A stretch of 64,000 nt of DNA from SYFT01 sp964471115 (GTDB taxonomy: Bacteria > Acidobacteriota > Vicinamibacteria > Vicinamibacterales > SCN-69-37): the NCBI GenBank assembly GCA_964471115.1, contig CAYYFE010000002.1, positions 62,001 to 126,000 of the forward strand, in the 5' to 3' direction. Shown here piece after piece: positions 1 to 7,842 of this stretch (position 1 is its first letter; the number at the start of each line of letters is the position of its first letter). The position numbers and the translations under genes are program-made. Under the pieces are notes generated by a model. That model was not told the DNA's origin, searched no databases, and was given only the letters and a program-made list of their open reading frames with translations.

Positions 1-123
1 CGCGATCCGCGCGTGTTCGTGCTGGCCGTTGTCGTGTTGCTGGTCGTGGCGGCCGCCGCGACACTGGTTCCGGCGGTCCGGGCGTCCCGGACGAACCCGA
101 CCGACGTGCTGCGCGGCGAGTGA
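1..123 (+). CDS. C-terminal end of an FtsX/MacB-type permease (partial)
   Basis: The reading frame is open from the first base to a TGA at 121-123 and encodes 40 residues. A strongly hydrophobic helix (FVLAVVVLLVVAAAATLVP) is followed by a short basic tail ending RASRTNPTDVLRGE. That tail resembles the usual last residues of FtsX-domain permeases and of the acidobacterial duplicated orphan permeases (compare RASRVDPAVVLRA at the end of the next gene). It converges on the permease at 179-2863. The rest of the gene lies outside the window, so the family assignment rests on the tail alone. Confidence 0.7.
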   Translation, partial: RDPRVFVLAVVVLLVVAAAATLVPAVRASRTNPTDVLRGE

Positions 124-178
124 ACGCCGGAGCCGCGGCTGGCCGTCGGGCGATCGGCGATGAGGGAACGGACACCGT

Positions 179-2863
179 CTACGCCCGTAACACTACCGCC
201 GGGTCGACGCGTGACGCCCGGAGCGCAGGCACCAGACAGGCGCACACGACCATCGCGCCGAGCAGTACCGGCACGGCGACGAAGCTGACGATGTCGGTCG
301 TCGGCAGTTCCGGCAGCAGGCCGGCGGTGAGCCGCAGGGTGAGCAACGCGGCTATGAAGCCGATCGCCGTGCCGATGCCGGCCACCCGCGCAGCCTCTTT
401 CAGCACGAGGGCGACGATATCGCCGCGCGCCGCGCCCAGCGTCGTCCGGATCCCGATTTCGCGAAGCCGTTGAGCGACGGAGTAGGACACCACGCCATAG
501 AGGCCGATACATGACAGCAGCAGGCCGATGACCCCGCCGGCCACCAGCATGGCCGCGGCCAGCCGGCGCGGGTAGAGAATCTCCGCGGCCACTTGCTCGA
601 GCGTCCGAACCTGTGAGACTTCGGCGAACGTCTCGGTGGAAAGCACGGCCGCCTTGACCTCGCGAATCAGCGCGTCGCGATCGCCGGCGCCACGCACGAG
701 AAGATGCGAGGCCGCACCGCGCCACTGCTGCTTCAGGGGCACGTACACCTGCGGCTGATGCGCGCGGTCGCTCAGCACCGGTTCCACATCGGCCACGACG
801 CCGACGACCTCCAGCCACTCGATCTTCTGCCCGGGGGTGTCAGCCAACATCGTGAAGATGCCGCCCACGGCGTTCCGCCCTGGCCAGATCGCCCGCGCGA
901 GAGATTCGCTGATGATGGCGACGCGTGGACCGAAGCGCTCGTACGGGCCGTCCCGATCGTCGAACAGGCGGCCGGCCCGCAGACGGATGCCCAAGGCGTC
1001 GAAGTAGCCATCCGACACTTGCAGACGTTCAGCGGACCCGCGCGACGGGGCGTTGACGACGTAGTCGTCATACGTGACCACCGACTCGAGCCCCATCGTC
1101 CGCTGCGAGACCGGCAGCCATTCGGCCAGCGCGACCGAGGTGACCTGGGGCAGTTGGCCGACGTTTGTCAGGACGTCGCGAGTGAACTGCCGGACTTTCG
1201 CGGCTTCGGCCTCCTGTTCCTCAGGCGTGTTGCGCCCATACACCGGACGGGGCTCCCATCGCCCCACCGTGAACACCACCACATCGTCCACGCGGTAGCC
1301 CGGGTCTTCGCGTTCGATCGCCAGCAGCGTGCGCGCATGCACAGCGGCGACCAGCAGGAGCACCATGGCAAGAGCCACCTGAGGGATCACCACCCAGTGC
1401 CGCATGCGGGCGCGTGCCCGTTTCGCACCGGCCACGCCCTGGCCCAGCGCTTCGAGCACGTTCACTTTCGCCGCCTGTATCGCGGGCGCGAGACCCACCA
1501 GCAGGCCCGCACCGAGGCAGACCAGCAGCGCGAAGCTCAGCACGCGCCAGTCGACGCCCACGTCCACGGCGAAGCGGGATGGCGTGTACGCGCGGAACAG
1601 CCCGACGAGTGTGTACGCCACCACCGAGCCAAGGACGCCCCCGGCCAGGGCCAGGACCACGCTTTCGGTGAGCAACTGCCGCGACAGTCGCGTGACGCCG
1701 GCGCCAAGGGCCCGACGCACGGCCACTTCGCCCGTTCTGGCCACACCTCGCGCCATGAGCAGGCCGGCGATGTTGGCTGCGGCAATCAGCAGCACCAGCG
1801 CCACGACGGCCACCATGCCGACCAGTAGAGCGGTGGGAATCAGCCGGCCCTCAGGACTGAAGGGCATGCGCACGTCCGCCGCGTGGTAGGTCGGATACGA
1901 CGTGGCTTCGACCATCCGCCGGAAGCGCTCGAAGTCCTGTGGCGTTCTGGTGGATGTCCGCAGACGCTCGATGCGCTGCGCCTTCCACTCGGAGACCACG
2001 GTCGACAGGAACGCCTCGAACTGGTCCAACGTCACACCCGGCTTCAGGCGCCCAATCGGCCCGCCGACATAGCGGGCAACGGCCGGTGGTCGCCCCATCG
2101 ACTCGGCCTGCATCTTCAGCCCCGCCACCCAGAAACTGATGGGGGCCCACGGGTCACTCAGCCCCTCGAATCCCGGCTCAGCCACGCCCACCACCGTGCC
2201 GTGGGTGGCGTTGATGCGCAGCGGGGCACCGATCACGTCAGTGCGACCGCCAAGCCGGCGTTGCCAGAAGTCATGGCTGATGACGACGGCCAGTCCGGGC
2301 GTCGTCAGGTCGCCGTCGGCCGGTTCGAGCGGCCGGCCGGCCGCAGTGCCGACACCCAGCAGTGCGAAGTAGTTCGTGTCAACCCACTCACCGTACGCCG
2401 TCTCGGTCAGGTCCCCTGCGGTGACGCGAGACGGGACCCGCCAATGTCCGGTGAACTCCGCGAGGGCTTCGCCGCGCGTGCTGAACACCTCGAAAAACTG
2501 CGGATCGATTGTGGCCATGACCTGCCCGGCTTCGTTCTTCGTGTAGAGGTAGAAGAGTTCGTCCGGCGCGTCGACGGGCAACGTTCGAAAGAAGAGCGCG
2601 TTGATCACGCTGAAGAGCGCCGTGTTGACGCCGATCCCCAGTGAGAGCACCAGCGCGGCCGCGACCGTGAATGCCGGCCCTCGCCGCATGAGACGCAGTC
2701 CATACCGCAGGTCTGTCGCCAGGTCCCTGAACCAACGGCCCAACGACCAGCGCCAGACACTGACGAGGTCGAGCAGCCACCAGAGGCTGGCCCGCACCCG
2801 TCCGATCGTCGCGACTCGCAGGTCGAACAGCTCCTTGACGTCCGCCTCTTCGTCGTCTTTCAC
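179..2863 (-). CDS. ADOP-type ABC transporter permease (MacB/FtsX domains)
   Basis: This 894-residue membrane protein has the architecture of the acidobacterial duplicated orphan permease family. A cytosolic prefix (about 1-60, with DLRYGLRLMRRGPAF) leads to a first helix (about 65-92), then a MacB-like periplasmic domain (about 95-330). Next come a three-helix FtsX domain (about 345-470), a second periplasmic domain (about 515-760) and a second FtsX domain with the tail RASRVDPAVVLRA. Such proteins are paralogous to macrolide-exporter permeases, but no ATPase gene is adjacent and the substrate is unknown. Its ATG overlaps the stop of the PadR gene by four bases (ATGA), so the two are probably co-translated and PadR-controlled. 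Confidence 0.9.
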   Translation of the reverse strand: MKDDEEADVKELFDLRVATIGRVRASLWWLLDLVSVWRWSLGRWFRDLATDLRYGLRLMRRGPAFTVAAALVLSLGIGVNTALFSVINALFFRTLPVDAPDELFYLYTKNEAGQVMATIDPQFFEVFSTRGEALAEFTGHWRVPSRVTAGDLTETAYGEWVDTNYFALLGVGTAAGRPLEPADGDLTTPGLAVVISHDFWQRRLGGRTDVIGAPLRINATHGTVVGVAEPGFEGLSDPWAPISFWVAGLKMQAESMGRPPAVARYVGGPIGRLKPGVTLDQFEAFLSTVVSEWKAQRIERLRTSTRTPQDFERFRRMVEATSYPTYHAADVRMPFSPEGRLIPTALLVGMVAVVALVLLIAAANIAGLLMARGVARTGEVAVRRALGAGVTRLSRQLLTESVVLALAGGVLGSVVAYTLVGLFRAYTPSRFAVDVGVDWRVLSFALLVCLGAGLLVGLAPAIQAAKVNVLEALGQGVAGAKRARARMRHWVVIPQVALAMVLLLVAAVHARTLLAIEREDPGYRVDDVVVFTVGRWEPRPVYGRNTPEEQEAEAAKVRQFTRDVLTNVGQLPQVTSVALAEWLPVSQRTMGLESVVTYDDYVVNAPSRGSAERLQVSDGYFDALGIRLRAGRLFDDRDGPYERFGPRVAIISESLARAIWPGRNAVGGIFTMLADTPGQKIEWLEVVGVVADVEPVLSDRAHQPQVYVPLKQQWRGAASHLLVRGAGDRDALIREVKAAVLSTETFAEVSQVRTLEQVAAEILYPRRLAAAMLVAGGVIGLLLSCIGLYGVVSYSVAQRLREIGIRTTLGAARGDIVALVLKEAARVAGIGTAIGFIAALLTLRLTAGLLPELPTTDIVSFVAVPVLLGAMVVCACLVPALRASRVDPAVVLRA

Positions 2864-3180
2864 GACTGCTCCTCGATCGTCCGCCAGATCTGCTCGCGCA
2901 CCCGCCGCAGTTCGGTCGCGGCCTTGAGGCCGGCGGCTGTCACCGTGAACAGCCGCTTGCGTTTGCCGCCTCTGGTGGCGGTCGGTTCGCCCAGCGTGGA
3001 GCGGACGAATCCTTTGGCTTCGAGGCGATCAAGCGCGGCATACACGGCGCCGATCGTGGCCCGGCGTCCCGTCGCCTGTTCCACGAACTGCTGGACCGGC
3101 ACGCCGTACGTCGGTTCTCCCAGGGCGCGCACCGCGAGCAACGTGAATTCTTCGAATTCGCCGAGCCGTTCCTGTGGCAT
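2860..3180 (-). CDS. PadR-family transcriptional regulator
   Basis: A 106-residue winged-helix protein. The N-terminus (LGEFEEFTLLAVRALG), the recognition region (GAVYAALDRLEAKGFVRS) and the wing (GKRKRLFTVTAAGLKA) are typical of the PadR-like proteins that precede ADOP permeases. It likely represses its own two-gene operon with the permease, whose start it overlaps by four bases. Upstream (about 3200-3225) an imperfect inverted repeat, TTATTTC and GAAGTAA separated by nine bases, is a candidate operator. No clear Shine-Dalgarno sequence precedes the ATG. The family assignment is firm; the ligand is unknown. Confidence 0.92.
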   Translation of the reverse strand: MPQERLGEFEEFTLLAVRALGEPTYGVPVQQFVEQATGRRATIGAVYAALDRLEAKGFVRSTLGEPTATRGGKRKRLFTVTAAGLKAATELRRVREQIWRTIEEQS

Positions 3181-3278
3181 GCCGGGGAGCCTACCACATT
3201 ACTTCGTGTTTGCAGAAATAATCGACGGTCGCTTCCCTCCCAGCCCTCCAGTGCTCCATGTGAATAATCCGGACCGCC

Positions 3279-4259
3279 TCAGCGTCCGTATTGCCGCGCG
3301 GCGCCGGTCAGTTCGTCGCGCAGGGCCGTGACCAGCGAGGCCGGCGACAGCGCCTTCGCATCGGCGCCGAAGCCGAGGATCCAGCTGCGCAGCGCCCAGT
3401 CGTTCGAGACGCGCAGGGTCATCCGCAAGCGGCCGTCGGGTAGTTCCGTGACCTGCTGCGAGTCGTGCCAGACGCGGCCGCGGACGTACGGCACCACGCG
3501 CGCGGCGAACTCGATCTCGACATGTTCGGGCTCGGCGGAGAAGACCCCCAGGGACGCGCCGAAGACGTCGGCCGGCAACTGGCGCGTGGCGCGGAACGTG
3601 TCCTCGCGCACCGACAGTTTCTCAATGCGTTCAACGGCAAACGTGCGGAACTCGTCGTACTGCGGCACCCACGCGATCAGATACACGCCGCCCTGCGCCA
3701 GCGTGAGGCGGTAGGGCTGCAGTTCGTAGGACTTCGCCTTCCGGCTGGCCGCCGAGTAGTACTTCATCTCGCAGACCCGGCGGCCGCGCACGGCTTCGAA
3801 CAGCCGGCGTGTGACATCCACCAGGTCGCGGCCGCGGCCGGCCGTGGGCGCAGCCTTCGTGGAAATGACCTCGGGCAGCGCCGACAGGAACTCGCGTATC
3901 CGCGGGTTGAGCGCGCCTTCGATCTTGCCCAGCGCGGCGCGCAGCTCGTCGGCCAGCGGCCAGCCCGAGAGCGCTTCGACGATCGACCGGCTCAGATACA
4001 GCGCGGCGACGTCCTGCACCGCGAGCCCTTCCTGCACGAGCTTGAATGGCTGCGCCTCGAGCTTCCAGCGTTTCGTTTCGTTCTCTTCGCCCTCGTCAAA
4101 CAGCGCAAACCCGGCCTCCTGCAGCGCCTGCAGGTCGCGCCGGATCGTGCGCGTCGAGACACGCACCTGATCGGCGAGTTCGTGAATCGTCACGCCGCCG
4201 CGCGAGGCTTCCACCGACTTGAGGATCTGCCACTGCCGGATGACTTCGGCGTTACGCAT
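3279..4259 (-). CDS. WYL-domain HTH transcriptional regulator (YafY/PafBC-like)
   Basis: A 326-residue protein with an N-terminal helix-turn-helix (about 5-60, with TIHELADQVRVSTRTIRRDL) and a central WYL-type domain (about 155-235, with YELQPYRLTLAQGGVYLIAW). The C-terminal WCX-like extension ends in LRSWILGFGADAKALSP. WYL proteins are ligand- or nucleic-acid-responsive regulators of stress and defence genes. The frame continues 30 codons upstream, but I chose the ATG at 4259. It begins the HTH correctly and overlaps the end of the TMEM175-like gene by eight bases, which suggests co-transcription. Targets are unknown. Confidence 0.88.
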   Translation of the reverse strand: MRNAEVIRQWQILKSVEASRGGVTIHELADQVRVSTRTIRRDLQALQEAGFALFDEGEENETKRWKLEAQPFKLVQEGLAVQDVAALYLSRSIVEALSGWPLADELRAALGKIEGALNPRIREFLSALPEVISTKAAPTAGRGRDLVDVTRRLFEAVRGRRVCEMKYYSAASRKAKSYELQPYRLTLAQGGVYLIAWVPQYDEFRTFAVERIEKLSVREDTFRATRQLPADVFGASLGVFSAEPEHVEIEFAARVVPYVRGRVWHDSQQVTELPDGRLRMTLRVSNDWALRSWILGFGADAKALSPASLVTALRDELTGAARQYGR

Positions 4260-4911
4260 CAAACGCCGCCTTGGCCTTGCCCGCCTGATAGCCGTTCCAC
4301 CCGTGCAGTGGACCCATGAGTCCGTAGATAATTCCCGCCCAGCCGGCAAACTGCGGCGTCACCCAGACGACGAGCAGCGAGACGACGCCGAGGCCCATGC
4401 TGATGAGGTGGCTGCGCAGACTGAAGCGCAGGACGGTCAGGTCGTTGGGCCCGAGGCCGAGTTCGGTCGCCCGTGCGCGCGCGTGCAGGTGGAGGAGCAC
4501 GAAACAGAGAAACACCACCACCACACCGGTGCTGTAGACGGTCATGACAAACGGACCTTCAATCTCCGTCGTGGGCGGATAGCCGCTGGTCATCAGCAGC
4601 GGCCCCACGAGCGCCAGCGTCAGAAACTTCAGCGGATGGACATAAAAGAGCACGACGAAGAGCAGGGCGGAGTTGATGAACACCGTCCAGGCATCCTGCA
4701 GGTCGTAGCGCCGGAAGAACTGGTTGTGCTGGTACCAGATCCACACCACCATCGCGAACATCAGGACAAACGGCAGGAAGCTGCCCATGAGGTTCCGCAG
4801 GCCGGCCGCGGTCTCGGGCGCGTCGAGGTTGACGACCAGCAGCGTCAGGGCGAAGCCGAACACGGCGTCGCTGAAGCCCTCGAGGCGCGAGACGTCACGG
4901 TGGCGGATCAC
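4252..4911 (-). CDS. TMEM175-like (DUF1211) integral membrane protein
   Basis: A 219-residue protein with about six hydrophobic helices. The diagnostic segment RLEGFSDAVFGFALTLLVV near residue 10 contains the FSD motif of the TMEM175/DUF1211 family, whose characterised bacterial members are potassium-permeable channels. A second conserved piece is WIWYQHNQFFRRYD near residue 60. The start is GTG; a CATAAT hexamer lies exactly six bases upstream, suggesting a leaderless mRNA. It is followed by and overlaps the WYL regulator. The channel role is inferred from the family only; a single FSD repeat would require an oligomer. Confidence 0.82.
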   Translation of the reverse strand: MIRHRDVSRLEGFSDAVFGFALTLLVVNLDAPETAAGLRNLMGSFLPFVLMFAMVVWIWYQHNQFFRRYDLQDAWTVFINSALLFVVLFYVHPLKFLTLALVGPLLMTSGYPPTTEIEGPFVMTVYSTGVVVVFLCFVLLHLHARARATELGLGPNDLTVLRFSLRSHLISMGLGVVSLLVVWVTPQFAGWAGIIYGLMGPLHGWNGYQAGKAKAAFDA

Positions 4912-4913
4912 GG

Positions 4914-4926
4914 GGACATTATGTCC
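4914..4926. promoter_or_regulatory. 13-bp palindrome overlapping a -10-like hexamer
   Basis: GGACAT-T-ATGTCC is a perfect inverted repeat three bases upstream of the GTG start of the TMEM175-like gene. Read on the minus strand it contains CATAAT, placed six bases before the start codon. It could be an operator over a promoter, but the length is short enough for a chance match. Confidence 0.35.
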
Positions 4927-4986
4927 GAGGTCCGACGGGGTCCGAGGTCCGACGGGGTCCAGGGTCCAGGGGCCGACGGGGTCCGG
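4923..4986. repeat. Short tandem repeat, GTCCGAG/GTCCGAC units
   Basis: The 153-base divergent gap between the TMEM175-like gene and the Kelch gene is largely filled by imperfect copies of GTCCGAG/GTCCGAC, including a direct duplication of GTCCGAGGTCCGACGG. Similar period-7 arrays of unrelated sequence occur at 15535, 27508, 29762 and 56864. Confidence 0.8.
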
Positions 4987-5064
4987 AGGCAGGCCTCGTC
5001 ACGGCGTGAGGCCAGGTGGTCACATTTCCCGCAGCGCGAGGACAGGTGCCGGTATGGTCATGCC

Positions 5065-6123
5065 ATGAAGGCAGTGGCAGTCACGGCGCTGGTCACGGCG
5101 GTTCTGTCGGCATTGCCGGGCGGGCAGACGGCGCCGGCCTGGCCCGCGCCGCGCGGCGCGCACGGCATGGCGTTTGACGCGCAGGCGGGGTTGACGCTCG
5201 TGTACGGCGATCGCGGACCTGAGGCGGGTGTCCTCTGGGGATGGGATGGCCGCACCTGGCAGCGCTTCGAGGGTGAGGGCCCGGGCCTGCGCCGGCACAT
5301 CAAACTGGCGTACGACACCGCGCGCCGGCGGACGGTGTTGTTCGGCGGACTCGACGACTCGGGCAACCGCAACTATGGCGATACCTGGGAGTGGGATGGC
5401 GCCCGCTGGCATCGTGTCGCCACCGAGGGGCCCGAGCCGCGAGGGTCTTACGCCCTCGTCTACGACTCCGCCCGCGCGCGCACGGTCCTGTTTGGCGGTC
5501 TCTCCGGCACCAACGGTCCCCTGGGCGACACCTGGGAATGGGATGGTGCGACCTGGCGGCAGGTCTCCACCACAGGGCCATCACCACGCGGGGAAAGCGG
5601 CGCCGTGTTCGACGCCTCCAGCGGGCGCATCGTCATTGCCGGCGGCACGACCTGGCAGGGTCGCGACGTGAATGGCCGGCGCGCATGGAGTGCGCGCCCG
5701 CGCGCGGAGTGGCCCCGCGATACCTGGGCGTGGGATGGACGCAGTTGGCAGCGACTGGCCGAACAGGGGCCCATTCGTTTCGGTCCGCTCGTGGCCGATC
5801 CGGTGACCGGCGCATGGCTGCGGGTCGCCGGTGATTCAGACAACGGCCTTCAGGGCAACATGCTGCGATGGACCGGTACCCTGTGGGAGCCGCTGCCGTT
5901 CTCCGAAATTCCCAGCCGGTTCTTCCATGACGCCGCGCTCGATACCCGCCGGCAGCGTGTCGTGGTGTTCGGCGGATCCCGCGGCCGCGCGGCCGTGGCG
6001 GATGTGTGGGAGTGGGACGGCAAGACCTGGCATCTTCACCAGGGCCAGGTGAACACGGTGGCGGGCAACGCGGCGAGTCCCCACACCCGCACCGGCAGCA
6101 GCGCCGCGGCAATCGTACGCTGA
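5065..6123 (+). CDS. Secreted Kelch-repeat beta-propeller protein
   Basis: A 352-residue protein with a hydrophobic leader (MKAVAVTALVTAVLSALPGG) and a run of roughly 50-residue Kelch/galactose-oxidase-like blades. Each blade carries a [GD]-[DS]-TW-[EA]-WDG signature (GDTWEWDG, DTWAWDG, DVWEWDG), preceded by hydrophobic strands such as RTVLFGG. Such propellers bind ligands or partners and need not be enzymes; no catalytic residues are recognisable. I chose the ATG at 5065 because the signal peptide begins there, although the frame is open further upstream. TATGGT lies six bases before it. The last 88 bases overlap the convergent gene on the other strand. Confidence 0.82.
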   Translation: MKAVAVTALVTAVLSALPGGQTAPAWPAPRGAHGMAFDAQAGLTLVYGDRGPEAGVLWGWDGRTWQRFEGEGPGLRRHIKLAYDTARRRTVLFGGLDDSGNRNYGDTWEWDGARWHRVATEGPEPRGSYALVYDSARARTVLFGGLSGTNGPLGDTWEWDGATWRQVSTTGPSPRGESGAVFDASSGRIVIAGGTTWQGRDVNGRRAWSARPRAEWPRDTWAWDGRSWQRLAEQGPIRFGPLVADPVTGAWLRVAGDSDNGLQGNMLRWTGTLWEPLPFSEIPSRFFHDAALDTRRQRVVVFGGSRGRAAVADVWEWDGKTWHLHQGQVNTVAGNAASPHTRTGSSAAAIVR

Positions 6124-7802
6124 CGCCACAACGCGACCATGGTCCACGGCGCCGCGCCAGCCAGCACGACGATCGCCGGGGGAAGCCAGGGCGGCGCGAC
6201 GAGGGCCAGCGCGCCCACGGTGATTCCGAGTGACAAAGCCATGGCGATCGCGCCTGCGGTCCACCATCGACGCGCGCCCGCGCGCTTCGCCGCCCACGTC
6301 GCCAGCGCCGCGGCCACACCGATGAGCAGCGCGAGGCGCCAGAGGTAGCCGCTCAGCAGCACCGGCAGCGACAGCGACTCGGCCCCGTCCGGCGGCGCGG
6401 CGCGCAGACGGTCCATCGCCGCGCGCATGTCTCTGACACGCGCCGCCAGCCCTTCATCAACTGCCGGGTGCGCGAGCAGGGCATCCCAGCTGCCAAACGG
6501 CGCGGCTGCGACAAGCGCTCGGGCGGTCGATGTCGAGACGGACGGCACGGTCAACCAGTCAAAGATCTCAGCGGCGTTGACATCAAACGTGTGCACTCGT
6601 GGCAATCGGCGGTACTGGTCGAAGAGGGTGGTGCCCGTCAGGAAGTGCTCGTTGGCCAGCCACAACGGCGGCGCCTCGGGCAGCGCCGCGCCCAGCGCAT
6701 CGCCGGCGATCCGTTCGAGGTCCGCGGCATCCTCCGGCCACCGCGCCGCCCAGGCTCGCAGCAGACCGGCCGCGGTTGACGGCCTGCCGGTCTCCAACGC
6801 GGCGAACAGTTTCAGATACACGTTGTCGAATGGCGAGACCGCTTCGCGCGTCACGCCGAACATCTCGTAGAACGCGTCCGGCCGTTTACGCTCCCGCAGG
6901 GCAGCGTCGGTGACCAGGCGCCAGAAGAGATGGGCCACCGGTCCGTCGATCGACAGTTGCACCGCGGCCGCGCGCCGTGGCGCGTCCGCAGACGGCGGCA
7001 CGATGGCGCGCCAGAGGTAGGCGTCAAGAGCTGACAGGTGTGATGGCGGATCCGGTTCGCGACCGAAGTCGTTCGCCTTCACGCCGTGGTAACGGAACAC
7101 CTGCTCAGCGGCGTTGTACCAGAGCGGGAATCGCAGGCGCTGGCGCTCGATTGGCATCCACCGGCGGCGCAGGTCGGCCGCGTACCGATCGATGTCCCTG
7201 CGCGCCCTGTCGAGCGACGGCTGATCAACCCGCAGCGCCGCCGTGTCGGCGGCGGCGTCGGGATCGTCGATGGCCATCACCTGCGCGTGTTCCGCCAGGC
7301 CTTCGTGAAACGCCATGACCGGGTCGGTGCGTACGCCCAACGCGTGAATCTGGTTGCCGCCATCCCGCTGCGGCGGTCCGGCCAGCTGGAACGCCAGCAC
7401 GTGGAACAACTCGTGCGGGAAGATCTGGTCCGTCGCGCCATGGCGGCCCGTGAGCCGCGAGGTGCGCCGCAGGTCCACCCAGCCGGCGTCCGGATGACGC
7501 ACGCCGTCGAGGACGAACCCCGTCCGGGGAAATCCGCCCGGAGTGTCGGTGAAGGCCAGGTAGGCCGGCTGCGGCGCGCGCCCGCGCGTGCGCCGCAGGT
7601 ATTCCTGGCTGAGCGCAAACAGTCTGAGCAGACGGCCGGAGTAACCACGCGTCAGGACATCGAGCGTCGCCTGCGGGTCGGGATGGCGCTCGAGCACCGG
7701 CAACCCACCTTCGACCCGGCCCGTGGGCACGAGGATGACCAGGGGAGGCGACGACTGCGTCGGACCGGCAAGCACCGTCGTCAAGGCGAGCGCCACCAGC
7801 AT
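6036..7802 (-). CDS. Membrane protein with gluzincin-like HExxH domain and C-terminal helices
   Basis: A 588-residue protein of no family I can name. It has an N-terminal signal or anchor (about 1-18). HELFH at 130-134 is followed about 35 residues later by HEGLAEH (166-172), the spacing expected of a gluzincin zinc peptidase (HExxH plus a downstream Glu). A region about 400-460 (NAAEIFDWLTVPSVSTSTARAL) looks like a helix-hairpin-helix motif. Four hydrophobic helices follow at about 475-588. An extracytoplasmic metallopeptidase domain is plausible but unproven. AGGAG lies just before the ATG. The 3' end overlaps the convergent Kelch gene. Confidence 0.65.
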   Translation of the reverse strand: MLVALALTTVLAGPTQSSPPLVILVPTGRVEGGLPVLERHPDPQATLDVLTRGYSGRLLRLFALSQEYLRRTRGRAPQPAYLAFTDTPGGFPRTGFVLDGVRHPDAGWVDLRRTSRLTGRHGATDQIFPHELFHVLAFQLAGPPQRDGGNQIHALGVRTDPVMAFHEGLAEHAQVMAIDDPDAAADTAALRVDQPSLDRARRDIDRYAADLRRRWMPIERQRLRFPLWYNAAEQVFRYHGVKANDFGREPDPPSHLSALDAYLWRAIVPPSADAPRRAAAVQLSIDGPVAHLFWRLVTDAALRERKRPDAFYEMFGVTREAVSPFDNVYLKLFAALETGRPSTAAGLLRAWAARWPEDAADLERIAGDALGAALPEAPPLWLANEHFLTGTTLFDQYRRLPRVHTFDVNAAEIFDWLTVPSVSTSTARALVAAAPFGSWDALLAHPAVDEGLAARVRDMRAAMDRLRAAPPDGAESLSLPVLLSGYLWRLALLIGVAAALATWAAKRAGARRWWTAGAIAMALSLGITVGALALVAPPWLPPAIVVLAGAAPWTMVALWRQRTIAAALLPVRVWGLAALPATVFTWPW

Positions 7803-7842
7803 GCTCTCCTAATACGTGGACCACGGCTTTCCGGTGCCGTCT

